A DNA stretch of 64,000 nt from Meconema thalassinum (GCA_946902985.2 OX336389.2:281215527-281279526), one strand, 5' to 3'. Positions 44,498-56,104 are shown, counted from the stretch's first letter. Made by a program: numbers and translations. Notes: generated by a model not told the origin, from the letters alone.

Positions 44498-46501
44498 AAT
44501 GTGTGAAAGTTAAAGTGTACCGCAACAGGCGAAAGATTGTGTTGGCAACATGGCGAGGCGTGTGCAAGGCGCAAGCATGACTTGAAGCTAATGGCGACCA
44601 TTTCAAACACACGCTTCTCATACACCTTGTCATATTTCACTGCTTGTGAGTTATGTCCATTACTTTAAACGTTATAACAGAAATCAGAAACCCTTCATCC
44701 TTCAGGTAGGAACCACCCCGGCATTTCCCTGGAGTATCAGTTGCTCAGATCTAACAACTTGTTAAGACTATGAAGAAATTCCACCCTCAACCATTCTCGA
44801 AATGGTTTTCCTTGCCCTAAGCTACGCTATAAAAGTTAAATGTGGTCATATTCTCTTAGCCTCAACGAGCAGCTGAAGCTCAATGACTCAATGCTTATGT
44901 TTAACTAGCGGACACGTGCGAGAAATCTCGCATGTTCATAAACCATAGCCTACTTTCCCCAATAGGTTTATAATGGGAGACTTAAGGAGAAAGGTTGTTA
45001 TGTTTTTATTTGCACCAAATGATTATAGAACACTATTTACGTTTCAGGCGTCCCTACGGTCAAATGCGAACTGAACAGCAATGATGTTGCGTATTTTTCT
45101 ACAGCAACAGTATTTTCAAATCACACACTTCGTACAATAATTGATATTTATGAAATTACAATGCAATTCCTCACTGCTAATGCCATTTGTGTGCTGAGTC
45201 CATTGATAGACACCTTAGCCGTAACACTCACCGGTTTTTCGATATTTATGAAATTATACGATTTGAGTACCGAACTCATTCCTTTAAATTACTGTTTCTG
45301 AAAACCATGCAAAATGATAAAGGAAAGACTTCAGAATGTTAAAATGGAATGAAACAGGCGTCATAGCGGCCAAAATAAGAAGTGGACAGCAATTATGAGC
45401 GTAGCCTATCTTCCTGCAGCAACAGTATCTGCAAATCGCACACTTCGTACAGTTTATAAAAATTCATTTTTTAAATAAATTATGGATATTTTGAAATTAG
45501 AGTGCAGTGCGTCACTGCTAATGTCTATTCTCTTTCATTTGAATGCTCACTTTTCATGATCGGTTGCTTGTGAGCGCCGCAGGAGGGATCTATACTACTG
45601 AAATAATATATATGACAAGAGCCTATTGACGTCCTCTTCTCGGTGATGGCATATTTCATAATGCTTCTGGTTCACCTAGTTTTGTGCTAATTGCGTAACC
45701 GCACTTCCTCTTTTTAGCACGACTACCAGCTATCGTTGATCTTGTATCCCGTACGGATAAAGTATCTTGGACGAGTCTACATTCTTTCAATGTATCGTCA
45801 TTATACTGCTAGAGTCCAAGCTCTGTGAACCTGAGAGGAATGTGGATCGTGGACGATGAAGAGAGAGGTGGGGGTTCCCGGTCCGTGCGTAGTAACAGAA
45901 CCAAATACATTGGTCGGTCACTCACTCACTTGTTCGCTCATTTGCAACACTACACTGGTTTAGGCAACGGAATAGACAGCAATTCCAGATAACACTGCGG
46001 GCTGTTGACAGGCCCTTCTCTTCCCGTCTCCCGAGTCACCTCACCGGCTCACCCCGCAAGTTCACCGAGCTTGGAATCGAGCAGTAGCTGTAGTCGATTG
46101 TGGATTATCAATTCTTTTTCTTTTTAACAGTGACTGCACGCAATTAAGCTGCGCGCAGGTCTTAAAACGAATGCCAGTGAGGTCTCTTATACGACACATC
46201 CTCTTAAATCAAGGCATGTGTTAATTGTGAAATTACAGTCTGAGTTACGGATTTTACTATATTAATGGTACGCCCAGCCTCCATCTTGAATGAATGGAGT
46301 TGCTCTTCTAATGCCCTGGGCATACAAAGCAGCATAAACGTCTCTACCTTACGGTACTGCTAACTTTAGTTATTGTAACCCTAAAACATTGAGCGGAATT
46401 GTTTTTATTCTATTTTCATCTTATGAAAAAGTAGGCTTATAAGATCACCTTTTATCCGTGTGTGTGTACGCGCGTATGTGTGTGAGTATGTGCATGTGTA
46501 T
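44498..46501. other. 2 kb unassigned, with a diverged duplication
   Basis: No gene recognised. Two diverged direct copies lie at about 45040-45200 and 45345-45535, sharing CAGCAACAGTAT, CACACTTCGTACA and CACTGCTAATG in order. The right end is GT-rich and contains the Gypsy target GTAT at 46498-46501. Confidence 0.5.
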
Positions 46502-47435
46502 TGAGCCCTTCATAATAGCAGTGTTTTATGCAAGAATCTTAGATCAAGGGGTCGCGTTCAGTTCATAGTGTGGTGTTTACGTCCGCCAAACTACGTGCTT
46601 TTCTGAGGCAAGGGTTATAGGATAAAAACTATAACTAAGAAAGAAAGGAGACAAAACGTAAGATAATAACAAGATTTAATAACTAATTTGTGCATAAAAG
46701 AATAAAACAAATAATAATAAAAAAAATCCTCCCTGAATTTTCCCCTGACAGGAATATTTATCACTTTGAGGAGTCAGACAGATCTCCCCTTTTCTAATGA
46801 AATGTGGATCCTAGTTCCACTACCTTGCATGTGAATTTATGTTCGCGTGGTGACTATCTACGAGAAATGAGTACTTGGATGATCGTTCGTTCACAACGGG
46901 TTAACAGCCACGGTGCTCACGAACAATCATCTCGTAAATCAACGTTTATGGATATGGGCATAACATTAATAAAAATCCTTAAATCTAATTCTGACACACA
47001 TATTACAACTCTACTATTTACAGGCATCTCTCTGAGACCCTTATTAGTGTGGTGACACACTTAACCAAATGAGCTGCCACAATGGCCAGATACTCAACAA
47101 CAAGGAAACACAGCGCCGCACGTGACTCACGGGTCACTGACATGGAAAATCAACATAGAATAAACCAACAACAACAAACCACCTGAGTGGGTAAGATTAC
47201 TTTATATTAACAAAATTGCATGTTAAGGAAACGCTTCGAAGGTTATCGTGTTTCGTAGGCAACTCCCATTTATTTAAACAATTTTACCATTGATCAGTTT
47301 CTCACATTTATATTTATTTTCAAGTAATTGGGAGCCAGACGTGCACTCCACTAATGATGAGCTTGCGAAACTCAGCCAGCCCTAGTGACCACAACTCACC
47401 CTTTCCACATTACCAGTCATGTCCCCCTTCCAGTG

Positions 47436-47470
47436 TATATAAATAGCCGACCAGCTGGACTGTTATCTCA
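47436..47470 (+). promoter_or_regulatory. antisense TATA + Inr in the LTR
   Basis: TATATAAATAG at 47436-47446 with TCTCAACG whose A (47470) is 34 nt from the first T. This is close to the spacing of an insect core promoter, but on the strand opposite gag-pol. The same site occurs in the 5' LTR at 57050-57060. Confidence 0.5.
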
Positions 47471-48433
47471 ACGAATCAACAGCAACTAACATCTCCTCCA
47501 ACTCAACATATGGTCAGACAATAATCACATATCCATAATTGTCCTCGCAAGGATACAATATGAATCTGGTACCAAGCTGACAGAAATCAGTCTCTGCTGA
47601 AGTTCCCGCTTGTAATACCACAAAAATATATACTCACGATACACACATCTGGGACTGACATAACGCCTTTCACACGGGTCTGCTGAATTAGAGCTCGCAA
47701 ACATTTAACACAATATTTAAACTTACGATAGAGCAGAATACTCTTCGTCACAAATTACATTGCTCCAAAGGCAATAATCACACTGAATCTGATCAATAAT
47801 AAATCTCAACAAAATTTAATTACCCTCCAATCTACTATATAATTATATTAATTCAGTCCTACTTCTGAAACACGACATATCTCCGAGAGACGTTTTTAAC
47901 CGCACTTCGTAACATAGGCGAACACGGCCGTTCACATAGATACGTTAGTTAACACAACACAAAGAAAAGAACCTTCCATTAACTACCATTGTGCGAGCTG
48001 CTTCCAAACAAAAGTGTGTCAGATCAAACTAAATATACTACATTAATCACACAAGCAAAGTATTTACAAAAAATATGTCCCATAAACCATAAGTTAATTT
48101 AATAAATAATAAAATATTATTTTGTACTCATCTCTTTTTGTAGTCACCCGTCAAAGAACATCAGACGCCATTCCCCAACTGGATGGTTCTTTATCTCATA
48201 TCAGCCTTCTGGACGGAGTGTTGAGAATTCCAAACGTCCTCTGCATTCATCGATGTCATCCTTGCGCTGATACAAAAATTAGGTTATTATACACTTTATG
48301 TCTGACTACTAAATTCGCTTGTTCAGGTACTAAATTCCCTGTCACTGTTCGTTGGCGAATTATCGACGCTACTGCCCCTATAACTATAGTACAATGACTA
48401 TCTATCACTGAATTTAACACTTTACAATGAATA

Positions 48434-48575
48434 TCTTGTGTCCTCGACACACAAAATACAAGTCTATCTCTTCAGACGAACAGAATCAAAGTCTTGTGTC
48501 CTCGACACATGGAATAAAAGTCTACGTCCTCAGACGAACAGAATAATAATAATGTCTTGGCTCTTCGACACACTT
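48434..48575. repeat. ~60-bp tandem repeat in the LTR
   Basis: Two and a half units starting TCTTGTGTCCTCGACACA at 48434 and 48492 and a degenerate TCTTGGCTCTTCGACACA at 48554, each followed (in the first two) by CTCAGACGAACAGAAT-like text. It is repeated in the 5' LTR. Confidence 0.8.
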
Positions 48576-49206
48576 ATAAATGAACTGGCCCTTGGGTCGA
48601 GATGGAGGGGGATTTTATGTAAAAATTTCTCGAAAAAATTGTGGTACAGGAATGAAATAAATATCACTGAACTCGTAATATTGCACAGGTCAAGAATATG
48701 CCCATTAATCCTAGAATCGATCGTAGAGATTTTGTCTAGGCGATTTCCCGCGTGAATGCTAGCCACCGCGTACCCCAGCCGGAGTTGGCGCGCAAGTAGG
48801 CATTCTCTTCTCATTGGTTCTCCATTTTCTAATAATTTGGCGGTTTCTAGTAGATCTTGGCGTCTTGGGAGTGTCTATTTTCTTCATCAGCCATTCACGT
48901 TACTGCATCATATTTCTTCTAGGCGCGAATAACACAATGAATATACCAGAACCATGTCTCACCGCGCGTCGCTTCTAAAATTGAGGTAGCCACACCTGTC
49001 CTTATGATACATAGCTCTGCTATTTCTTTTCATGGCTCAAGTATTTAGCCTTTTGTTAAACTGATGCAGGTATGTCCCTACTGTCTCCAACAAATGCTTG
49101 AAATTTCTTCATCGCTGTCTGGCTACTTTCATGATGCTGGTTGAAATATTTATTAATTGAAGAAATAAAAGTAGAATCATTTAACCAACATAGGGTAAAG
49201 GGTTCA

Positions 49207-49222
49207 CAACTCTCCCACTCAC
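49207..49222 (-). other. polypurine tract
   Basis: On the minus strand GAGTGGGAGAGTTG lies immediately before the 3' LTR, as expected for the plus-strand DNA primer site of an LTR element. Confidence 0.6.
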
Positions 49223-49549
49223 AAAATTTCGAACTTAGGAATAAAGTCGACAATTTTACAATACTTCCGTAGGCCAATTTGTTTTATTTCCAGAATCACC
49301 CCTTTTTCTTACTTGGTCTAGGCGCTCCTGTCTTCAATGGCATTTACTCGTTTTCATTTCCTGCTTGTCTCTTCCCCTTCCAATCTTGCGTGACGCTCTG
49401 ATGCCTGCGGCAACACCTTGCTCGCCTCGTTAATGTTTGTCAACAACAACTCTATTTCCTCCTTCATCACGTGCCGTACTCAACTGCTCCCCGTTGACTT
49501 TGTTGATAGAAGGACGTCCGTATATTCAAACAGCGTCATTATTTCGGCG

Positions 49550-52500
49550 CTACCATGGTTCACTTCGACGATATTTTTTTAGGTTGGCAGCGTTGTAAAC
49601 TGACATTGTTCCTGTGCTCAATTCTTTCACTCTGTAAGCATTATTTCCAAGGTTTCTTACGATAGAATAGGGTCCTATGAATTTCTCGCAGAATTTACTA
49701 AAGATTTTCTTTTCTGGGTCCGATGTTGCAGGTCGTTTTACCAAAACGAGCTGGTTGACTTCAAGATCACCGTGAAACCTCTTATTTCTTACTCGCCGTA
49801 ATCTGCGGTCTGCTTGTTTCCTCATGTATTCTCTCGTTCTTTCAATTCGCAGGTCTGGTGCTATCATGGGATCTTGTGGACAGTTAATGATGCTTTTCCA
49901 CGTTCTTACTGGATACTCGTTCTTGTGTAGGACCATAGGGATTTGTCCTGTTGACTCGTGCCTGGTAGAATTCATGCATGTCTCTACATCCTTAATTTTA
50001 TCGACCCATTTGTGGTGTTCGTTCGGAATGAAGATTCTCAAATATGCAGTTACACATTTAATTACTCTCTCACTTGGATTTGCTTGGGCATGTCGGATAC
50101 TGCTTAAAACATGTTTTATACCCATGTCTTCCATTCCTTTCTTGAATTCGGCGCTTGTGAAATAACTGCCGTGATCTGATAATATAAACTCTGGTTTTCC
50201 AAGGGTTGGAATAACTCTATTACGAATGCGACTGAGTACCTGCTTCGATGTTGTTTTCTGAATAGGGCAAAGTACTACGAACTTAGAAAATACATCAATG
50301 CACACTAGCAAATGACGGCAACCTCTCCTTCCCTTCGGAATTGGACCAAGACAGTCCACCGCCAGCAGCTCACATGGTTTCTGAGGTAGCAATGGTCTAG
50401 GATATTGCCTCAGTAAATAATTATTTGGCTTTGTTCTCTGACATGGGTCGCAAGTTGTAATGACGTCACATATAGTTGTTCTCATACGTGGCCATGTAAA
50501 TGTCTCTCCTATTGTTGCTTCGCACTTGTCTAAGCCCACGTGACCGTAACTTTCGTGCGTATGCCATGTCAATCCTCGTTGTAACGATGCAGGTACTAAT
50601 ATGCGTAACTTGGTGTGGTCATTATCTACCCATTTGTGCAGCAAATTGTTGACATAAACATATCTTCCTTCTTTGGCTTTCGCTTCTCGAAATGCAGGTG
50701 TTCCTGTAGGTAGTTGCTTTTTGAAGTATTGAATTAATAGCATCATCCATGGTTCCGCTTCCTGTTCTCGCTGTATCTCACGTAACTCCTCCAAGAATTT
50801 CCGGTCCTTCGGTGATAACTCCAAGTGTTGTACCATCGCTGTTTCTTCATTATCAGGCTCTGGGTTCCTGCTGAGTGCATCCGGTATCACGTTCATCTTC
50901 CCTGGACAATGTTCAATTTCAATGCTGAACTGCTGAATGTATATAGACCAACGTGTCACACGTTCGCTTGCCATAGACGTCTTAAACAAGAATGTTAGTG
51001 CCTTGTGGTCAGTTCTGACAACAATAGGGTAACCATAGATTATTCGTTTCCATTGTTGGAGCGCATGAAGGATGGCCAACAATTCTAGCTCGGTTACAGT
51101 ATAATTTCGCTCGTGCTTACGCAATTTTCGGCTGACAAATGCCAAATATGTTTTGTGCTGCAGGTTAGCTGGATCCTCTTGGTAGAGCATAGCACCTATC
51201 CCAATTAGTGAAGCATCCGCTAGGATTATAAATTTGAGCTTGAAATCTGGATATCCTAATTTAATGCAGTTTTCCAATAGCTGTTTTGTTGCTTGGAATG
51301 CCTTCTCACATTCCGCGTTCCATGACCATTTGTTATTTTTCTTGAGCATTTCTTGCATTGGAGCTACAGTCTCTGTATAACCTGGACAGTTTTCTTTAAA
51401 GAATCCCGTTACGCCTAAGAAAGCCCGAATGTGCTTGACTCTCGTTGGTGTAGGGAAATTCTTTATCGCTTCAATCTTAGCTGGGTTTGGCTTCACTCCC
51501 TCCTTGTCAATGACGTGACCCAAATATAAGATCTCGCTCCTGAAGAAATGCGATTTCTTCAGGTTTACTTTGAAATTCGATGCATTCAAGTTGCCCAATA
51601 CTTTATCTAAATTTTCCATGTGAGTTTCAATGTTGTCAGATGCCAACAGAATGTCGTCAATGTATCGCACCGTCATCTCCTTTACTTCCTCGGTTAGGTT
51701 CCGGTCCAGTGCTCGGATTAAAGCACAGCCCGCTGTTTTGACTCCAAAAGGCATTCTGACGAAACAATATGTCTGGTTATCGAATAAGAAGCCAGTTAGA
51801 AGCTGTGACTTCTCATCCAATTCAAGATGGTGGAACGAGCTCGTCAGATCGACTGATGAATAAATGCTCTTGTTTTTAAAGCCTTTTAATACGTCTCTGA
51901 TAATTGGCGCTCTGTCATACTCAGGAAAAATGAGTCTCATGTTGAGATTTCTGGCATCTAAACAAAGTCTAATAGATCCATTTGGTTTTGTGACTGCCAA
52001 AATCGCATTTAGATAAGGTGTAGGTGTCTTCCTTATCACTCCAGCTTCTAACATCTCATCTATAATGATTTTAACTTGCCCACGATATTTTTCAGGAATT
52101 GGGTACAATCTGCTTTTGAAAGGTGACCAGTCCTCGACTTGCATAGAGTACTTGAAATTTAATATTTTCCCAGGTACTGTATCAAATACTGTTTTGTGCT
52201 TCCTTAAAATCTCTTCCAACTGTTTTCTGTGTTCATCCCCAAGTTGAATGTCATTGAGCCGCTCCTGTAGTAACTCTTCAAATTGTGCATCGCTGTTATT
52301 TCCTTCTGTCAATAAAGACCATATCTCCTGGGATTCTATCTCCTCATCTAGTTCCACAACAGCCCCTTCTACGATGTTATCTTCCGCCTTTCGTACCTTC
52401 TCTTCCGTCTCTTCTGATATTGCTTCCAATGCCCAAGAATTTACATCTCTTCCGGTAGTGATTTCATCCATATGCAATCCCACGTTTTTCAGCTGGTCAT

Positions 52501-53041
52501 ATTCTCTAAAACTGACTGTATTCTTGTGTAAATCTATCACTGCTTGATAGTCACAAATGAAATTTGCACCAAGAATTATATTGAAATTCATCTTTGCCAT
52601 GATAATGAATGTTTGCCCAAAAGTATGTTCCAATATGTTCAGCTCTAAGTATGCCTGACGTTTACAAGTGACGGTGCGTTCAGGAATAACACCCCTCACT
52701 TTGAGCTGTGGTACCGGAATTACAGGAATATTCTGAGTCCGTCCCAACTCTCGAACCAAGGCCTCCGATACTAGACTGATCTGTGACCCCGTATCCAATA
52801 AACATCTTATATTAATTCCACCAATCCTTGCGTAAATAATGGGCAATTGCCTAATTTCATCGTTCCGTGGTTTCACCGTCTCCTCCAGGCAGTCTTCTGG
52901 TAAAGCAATCCATTCTTGTATGTTCGCTACTATCCATCCATCTTCAACTTCCGACTGTTGTGTTTTGAGACTGTCTCCTTGATCCAAAATTAACATTTTT
53001 TTTAGCTCCATTTCGACTCCCATCATCCTTCTGTCGCTCAT
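49550..53041 (-). CDS. pol: Gypsy Pol polyprotein
   Basis: 1,163-residue intact frame carrying all Gypsy-order domains. Aspartic protease: DTGS at about 83-86. Reverse transcriptase: about 310-500, catalytic Asp near 398 and YIDD at 460-463. RNase H: about 603-725 with Asp609, Glu651, Asp678 and Asp721. Integrase: zinc-binding H-H-C-C at about 829/834/864/867 and catalytic D896, D956, E991 (D,D34E). A GPY/F-type module (FIGPYSIV) lies near 1121. RT-RNase H before integrase is the Gypsy order. Cytoplasmic reverse transcription and nuclear insertion are the expected roles. The first Met overlaps gag by 98 nt in a different frame, so Pol is probably made by frameshifting (see finding); using the Met at 53041 as a separate start is the alternative. 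No env follows. Confidence 0.93.
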   Translation of the reverse strand: MSDRRMMGVEMELKKMLILDQGDSLKTQQSEVEDGWIVANIQEWIALPEDCLEETVKPRNDEIRQLPIIYARIGGINIRCLLDTGSQISLVSEALVRELGRTQNIPVIPVPQLKVRGVIPERTVTCKRQAYLELNILEHTFGQTFIIMAKMNFNIILGANFICDYQAVIDLHKNTVSFREYDQLKNVGLHMDEITTGRDVNSWALEAISEETEEKVRKAEDNIVEGAVVELDEEIESQEIWSLLTEGNNSDAQFEELLQERLNDIQLGDEHRKQLEEILRKHKTVFDTVPGKILNFKYSMQVEDWSPFKSRLYPIPEKYRGQVKIIIDEMLEAGVIRKTPTPYLNAILAVTKPNGSIRLCLDARNLNMRLIFPEYDRAPIIRDVLKGFKNKSIYSSVDLTSSFHHLELDEKSQLLTGFLFDNQTYCFVRMPFGVKTAGCALIRALDRNLTEEVKEMTVRYIDDILLASDNIETHMENLDKVLGNLNASNFKVNLKKSHFFRSEILYLGHVIDKEGVKPNPAKIEAIKNFPTPTRVKHIRAFLGVTGFFKENCPGYTETVAPMQEMLKKNNKWSWNAECEKAFQATKQLLENCIKLGYPDFKLKFIILADASLIGIGAMLYQEDPANLQHKTYLAFVSRKLRKHERNYTVTELELLAILHALQQWKRIIYGYPIVVRTDHKALTFLFKTSMASERVTRWSIYIQQFSIEIEHCPGKMNVIPDALSRNPEPDNEETAMVQHLELSPKDRKFLEELREIQREQEAEPWMMLLIQYFKKQLPTGTPAFREAKAKEGRYVYVNNLLHKWVDNDHTKLRILVPASLQRGLTWHTHESYGHVGLDKCEATIGETFTWPRMRTTICDVITTCDPCQRTKPNNYLLRQYPRPLLPQKPCELLAVDCLGPIPKGRRGCRHLLVCIDVFSKFVVLCPIQKTTSKQVLSRIRNRVIPTLGKPEFILSDHGSYFTSAEFKKGMEDMGIKHVLSSIRHAQANPSERVIKCVTAYLRIFIPNEHHKWVDKIKDVETCMNSTRHESTGQIPMVLHKNEYPVRTWKSIINCPQDPMIAPDLRIERTREYMRKQADRRLRRVRNKRFHGDLEVNQLVLVKRPATSDPEKKIFSKFCEKFIGPYSIVRNLGNNAYRVKELSTGTMSVYNAANLKKYRRSEPW

Positions 53042-55499
53042 GTCCTTGATATTCCTCTTGTCTCAGTAGACTTCCAGCTTCCTCAGTATGTGTATCTGGG
53101 TTCTTTCTGTTCCCAATGGCCTTTTCCCATCTTCCTAGTTCTCCACCTTGACTAGCGTGTAACTCCTCTAAGTAATTTTGTGATTGAGCATGCCTATCAT
53201 CCCAGTCATCTCGATAGTTACGTTGATCTCCTTGATTTTGATCTCTCCTTCCTTTCCATCGTTGATTGGTATTGTAATCACCGTATCTTCCATAAGGCCT
53301 GTCATTCCTTCGATTATCACGCCATTGTTGATATCCTCTCTGTTGGTATCTATTGTTGCCCTGGTATCTATTGTTGTAGTGATTTTCGTTACGCTGATAT
53401 GGTCTGTTTTCCCCTTCTTCCTGGTATCGCCTAGGTGTGGAGGTGCTTGTATTAGTACCCTGCGTTTTAGTATTTCCTTGTTTTGTTTTTACGACCTCTG
53501 TGGTGTTGACTAATTCCAGTTGTCTTCCTCCTCTAAAATGACTATGAGATGTGGTCTCATCTATTTGCCGTAATATCTGCTCTGCATGTAGGGCCGTACT
53601 AACGTTTGCTGCGACTAGTACTTGCTGTACATTAACTGGCATTTGCCTTGCTATTGTCATCACCAAATCTGCTTCGTTTAATGGGTAATCTAGGTCGCGA
53701 AATTTTAGCATTTGCATGTTAAAGAAATCTGAGTATTTTGTCTGCTGGGTAGTTTGATATTTTCTAGAGTAAAGCTCCATCCTTAAACTCTGTTGTATGG
53801 CGGGAGACCAGTATTTGCGCAGAAACGCTAAGTTAAAGTCTGACATGGTTCCAAATGTATATTTGAAACTTAAAAACCAGGTGAGAACATTTCCTGATAA
53901 AAATCTCTCCATCATTCTCAATCTACGTGCTTCAGGTACCCCAGTGTCATTGAAATGGTCTTCAATCTCTTTGATAAAGGCCTTAGGTGTTACCCCTGAA
54001 TTTTCGGTGTATTTCTGCGGTTTGTAGTCATTTGAGCGAATTACTTGAATAAGTTGTGTGGGCTGATGACCGTCCTGTGGTGTTGAGCTTCTATCTACGT
54101 TCTTGCGAAATCCTTCCGTGTTTGTTGTTAATGGGCTCTCTGCTTGAGTCTGACTTCCTGCTATGCTGGGTTGGGAACTATGTGAGTCATCCTGCTTGTC
54201 TTTCAATGCTCCCGTTTTAAATATAGACGATTGTTCTAATGAGCGGAGTTCGGCTTTAATGATCCTGTCTGTCTGCTCTTTAAGTTTATTTTTTACCTCT
54301 TGCTCCAAAGCTTGAATACGCGTGTGGTTTTCGCCTACTGTTTTAAGAATGGTGGATCTTTCCTCTCTAGAATCAATATTCATTTTCTTCCAATCTTTCC
54401 TGATCTGTTCTTTAATCGTGCTTATTTTTTCTTCAATCTGGCTCTTATTTTCATCCTGATTATTTTCTATCTGGCTTAGCCTTTCGTCTAATGTACTCTT
54501 AAATTGTTCTTGTTCCGTTTCTAGGCTTTTCCACTGTTCCGCTGATTTTATCTCGAGACGGTCCATATCTTTGATTATGCCTGAGATGTTCTCATCTACT
54601 GCTGATATTTGTTGTTGAATGACCCTGCCACTTTTCTCCATCTCCTTGAATCGTCCTTCCAATTTATCCTGAGCTATTTTGACCTCGCTTGTATTCATTG
54701 TGCATGCTATTTCAATCTGCTCTAATTTAGCTAACACCGTTTCATCGAGAATGCTAAGTTTTTTATCAAAAATACTCTCCATTTTTTCAATCTGCTCTAA
54801 TTGTTTCTCATTATTTTTGCTTACATCACGGGCCAGTAATATCATCTGTTGGTTTGTGTGCTCTTTCATCTCTGCGGTTAACGAAGCTAATTGGTTCGTG
54901 TTTTTATTATTTTGCGCCTCTAACTGTGAATTTATAGTGTCATTAATTTCACTCTTTAATAACCTAGCTTGTTCCGCCTGATATTCATTTTGATCAATTC
55001 TACTGTTATTTAACTGTGTTCGCAATGATTCACTTTGTTCTAACAGTTTAGTATTTAGCGATTCACTTTGTTCTGACATTTTCGTATTTAGCGATTCACT
55101 TTGCTCTAACAGTTTAGTATTTAGCGATTCACTTTGTTCTGACATTTTCGTATTTAGCGATTCACTTTGCTCTAACAGTTTAGTATTTAGCGATTCACTT
55201 TGTTCTGACAGACTAGTGTTTATTTGTTCAGATAATTTTGTATTCAACGCTTCACTTTGCTCTAACATACTAGTGTTTATAGATTGACTCTGTTCTGCTA
55301 GTTTAGTATTCAACGCTTCGCTTTGCTCTAACATACTAGTGTTTATAGATTGACTCTGTTCTGCTAGTTTAGTATTTATTTGTTCAGATAACTTCGTGTT
55401 CAACGATTCACTTTGTTCCGCTAATTTAATATCCAACAACTCCTGCGTTCTCCTCGCTGCACTTTCAATGATCTCCTGGATCTGCGCCACCGTTGCCAT
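52944..55499 (-). CDS. gag: Gypsy Gag with long coiled coil
   Basis: 851-residue intact frame; structural protein expected to form the virus-like particle. Residues 28-160 hold near-perfect 11-residue repeats (EQSESLNTKLL / EQSESLNTKMS), a hendecad pattern predicting a long left- or right-handed coil. Charged coiled-coil sequence continues to about 425. Residues ~485-650 resemble the retrotransposon capsid domain (FIKEIEDHF, LSGNVLTWFLSF, FRDLDYPLNEADLVMTIARQ). The tail ~690-790 is Arg/Gln/Asn/Tyr-rich and basic, a likely nucleic-acid-binding region. No CCHC zinc knuckle is visible, which is unusual but known in some families. The start is the first Met after the PBS region; upstream (55500-56085) is untranslated leader. 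At 851 residues it is longer than typical Gypsy Gags of 300-450. Confidence 0.9.
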   Translation of the reverse strand: MATVAQIQEIIESAARRTQELLDIKLAEQSESLNTKLSEQINTKLAEQSQSINTSMLEQSEALNTKLAEQSQSINTSMLEQSEALNTKLSEQINTSLSEQSESLNTKLLEQSESLNTKMSEQSESLNTKLLEQSESLNTKMSEQSESLNTKLLEQSESLRTQLNNSRIDQNEYQAEQARLLKSEINDTINSQLEAQNNKNTNQLASLTAEMKEHTNQQMILLARDVSKNNEKQLEQIEKMESIFDKKLSILDETVLAKLEQIEIACTMNTSEVKIAQDKLEGRFKEMEKSGRVIQQQISAVDENISGIIKDMDRLEIKSAEQWKSLETEQEQFKSTLDERLSQIENNQDENKSQIEEKISTIKEQIRKDWKKMNIDSREERSTILKTVGENHTRIQALEQEVKNKLKEQTDRIIKAELRSLEQSSIFKTGALKDKQDDSHSSQPSIAGSQTQAESPLTTNTEGFRKNVDRSSTPQDGHQPTQLIQVIRSNDYKPQKYTENSGVTPKAFIKEIEDHFNDTGVPEARRLRMMERFLSGNVLTWFLSFKYTFGTMSDFNLAFLRKYWSPAIQQSLRMELYSRKYQTTQQTKYSDFFNMQMLKFRDLDYPLNEADLVMTIARQMPVNVQQVLVAANVSTALHAEQILRQIDETTSHSHFRGGRQLELVNTTEVVKTKQGNTKTQGTNTSTSTPRRYQEEGENRPYQRNENHYNNRYQGNNRYQQRGYQQWRDNRRNDRPYGRYGDYNTNQRWKGRRDQNQGDQRNYRDDWDDRHAQSQNYLEELHASQGGELGRWEKAIGNRKNPDTHTEEAGSLLRQEEYQGHERQKDDGSRNGAKKNVNFGSRRQSQNTTVGS

Positions 55500-56085
55500 G
55501 TTTTATAATATATATGAGACATATGGGAAATGGCATACGCCAATGCCCTTTGACACGCACATAAATCCAATGCACATTTAATTTCTTTATCCTACTCAGT
55601 TCATTTATTTTTATCTTTAATCCCATTAGTTGATTGCATCTCTGAGTAGTTCTAGTTTTACTCAATTTAATTTTAAACCCAAGCACACATTTAGTCATTA
55701 AACAGTTATCCTGATCTGATATTAACACTGACTAATTAACAAAGTATTAATTGTCATTTTAGGCTACAGCCTCCTAATATTTCCATGAGTTTGACTTTCT
55801 ACACAAATCTAGTTTTAACTTTATCATTGGACGCCCGGTATCACATCCTAATTTTACTTTAATTTAAAAGACAACAACGTGAACCGTATTTTACTTTGCA
55901 AACTCCTGATTTTAATTTATCTTTCACACATTTGGCGGTATCCACTTCGCCTCAACTACTTTTAATAAAATATCACTTCCCGGTGATTAAATACTGTCAT
56001 ATCTGCCTGCACTTGCGGCATGCCAGTTTCACTCAAATACGCCACTATTGACATGTGTAATCTCCCCGTTACACCACAGTGAATA

Positions 56086-56104
56086 GCCCCACCGTTGGCC
56101 GCCA
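56086..56104 (-). other. tRNA-Lys-like primer-binding site
   Basis: Minus-strand TGGCGGCCAACGGTGGGGC closely matches the complement of tRNA-Lys 3' ends used as PBS by some retroelements (one substitution and one extra base against the canonical). It lies 11 nt inside the 5' LTR end (56105-56115), whereas most elements leave 0-5 nt. Confidence 0.5.

Larger units (their letters stand above)
46502..49206 (-). repeat. Gypsy 3' LTR, 2,705 bp
   Basis: Uninterrupted LTR copy. It contains several chance open frames repeated in the other LTR (46804-47055, 48122-48397, 48438-48755). Known family behaviour: the LTR carries promoter and polyadenylation signals. The TATA-like site seen in it points the other way from gag-pol. 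Confidence 0.93.

Noticed and set aside
46804..48814. Frames of 64-105 residues in the Gypsy LTR, repeated at 56418-62528
   Set aside because: They exist in both LTRs because the LTRs are identical, have no family motif and lie in non-coding LTR DNA.
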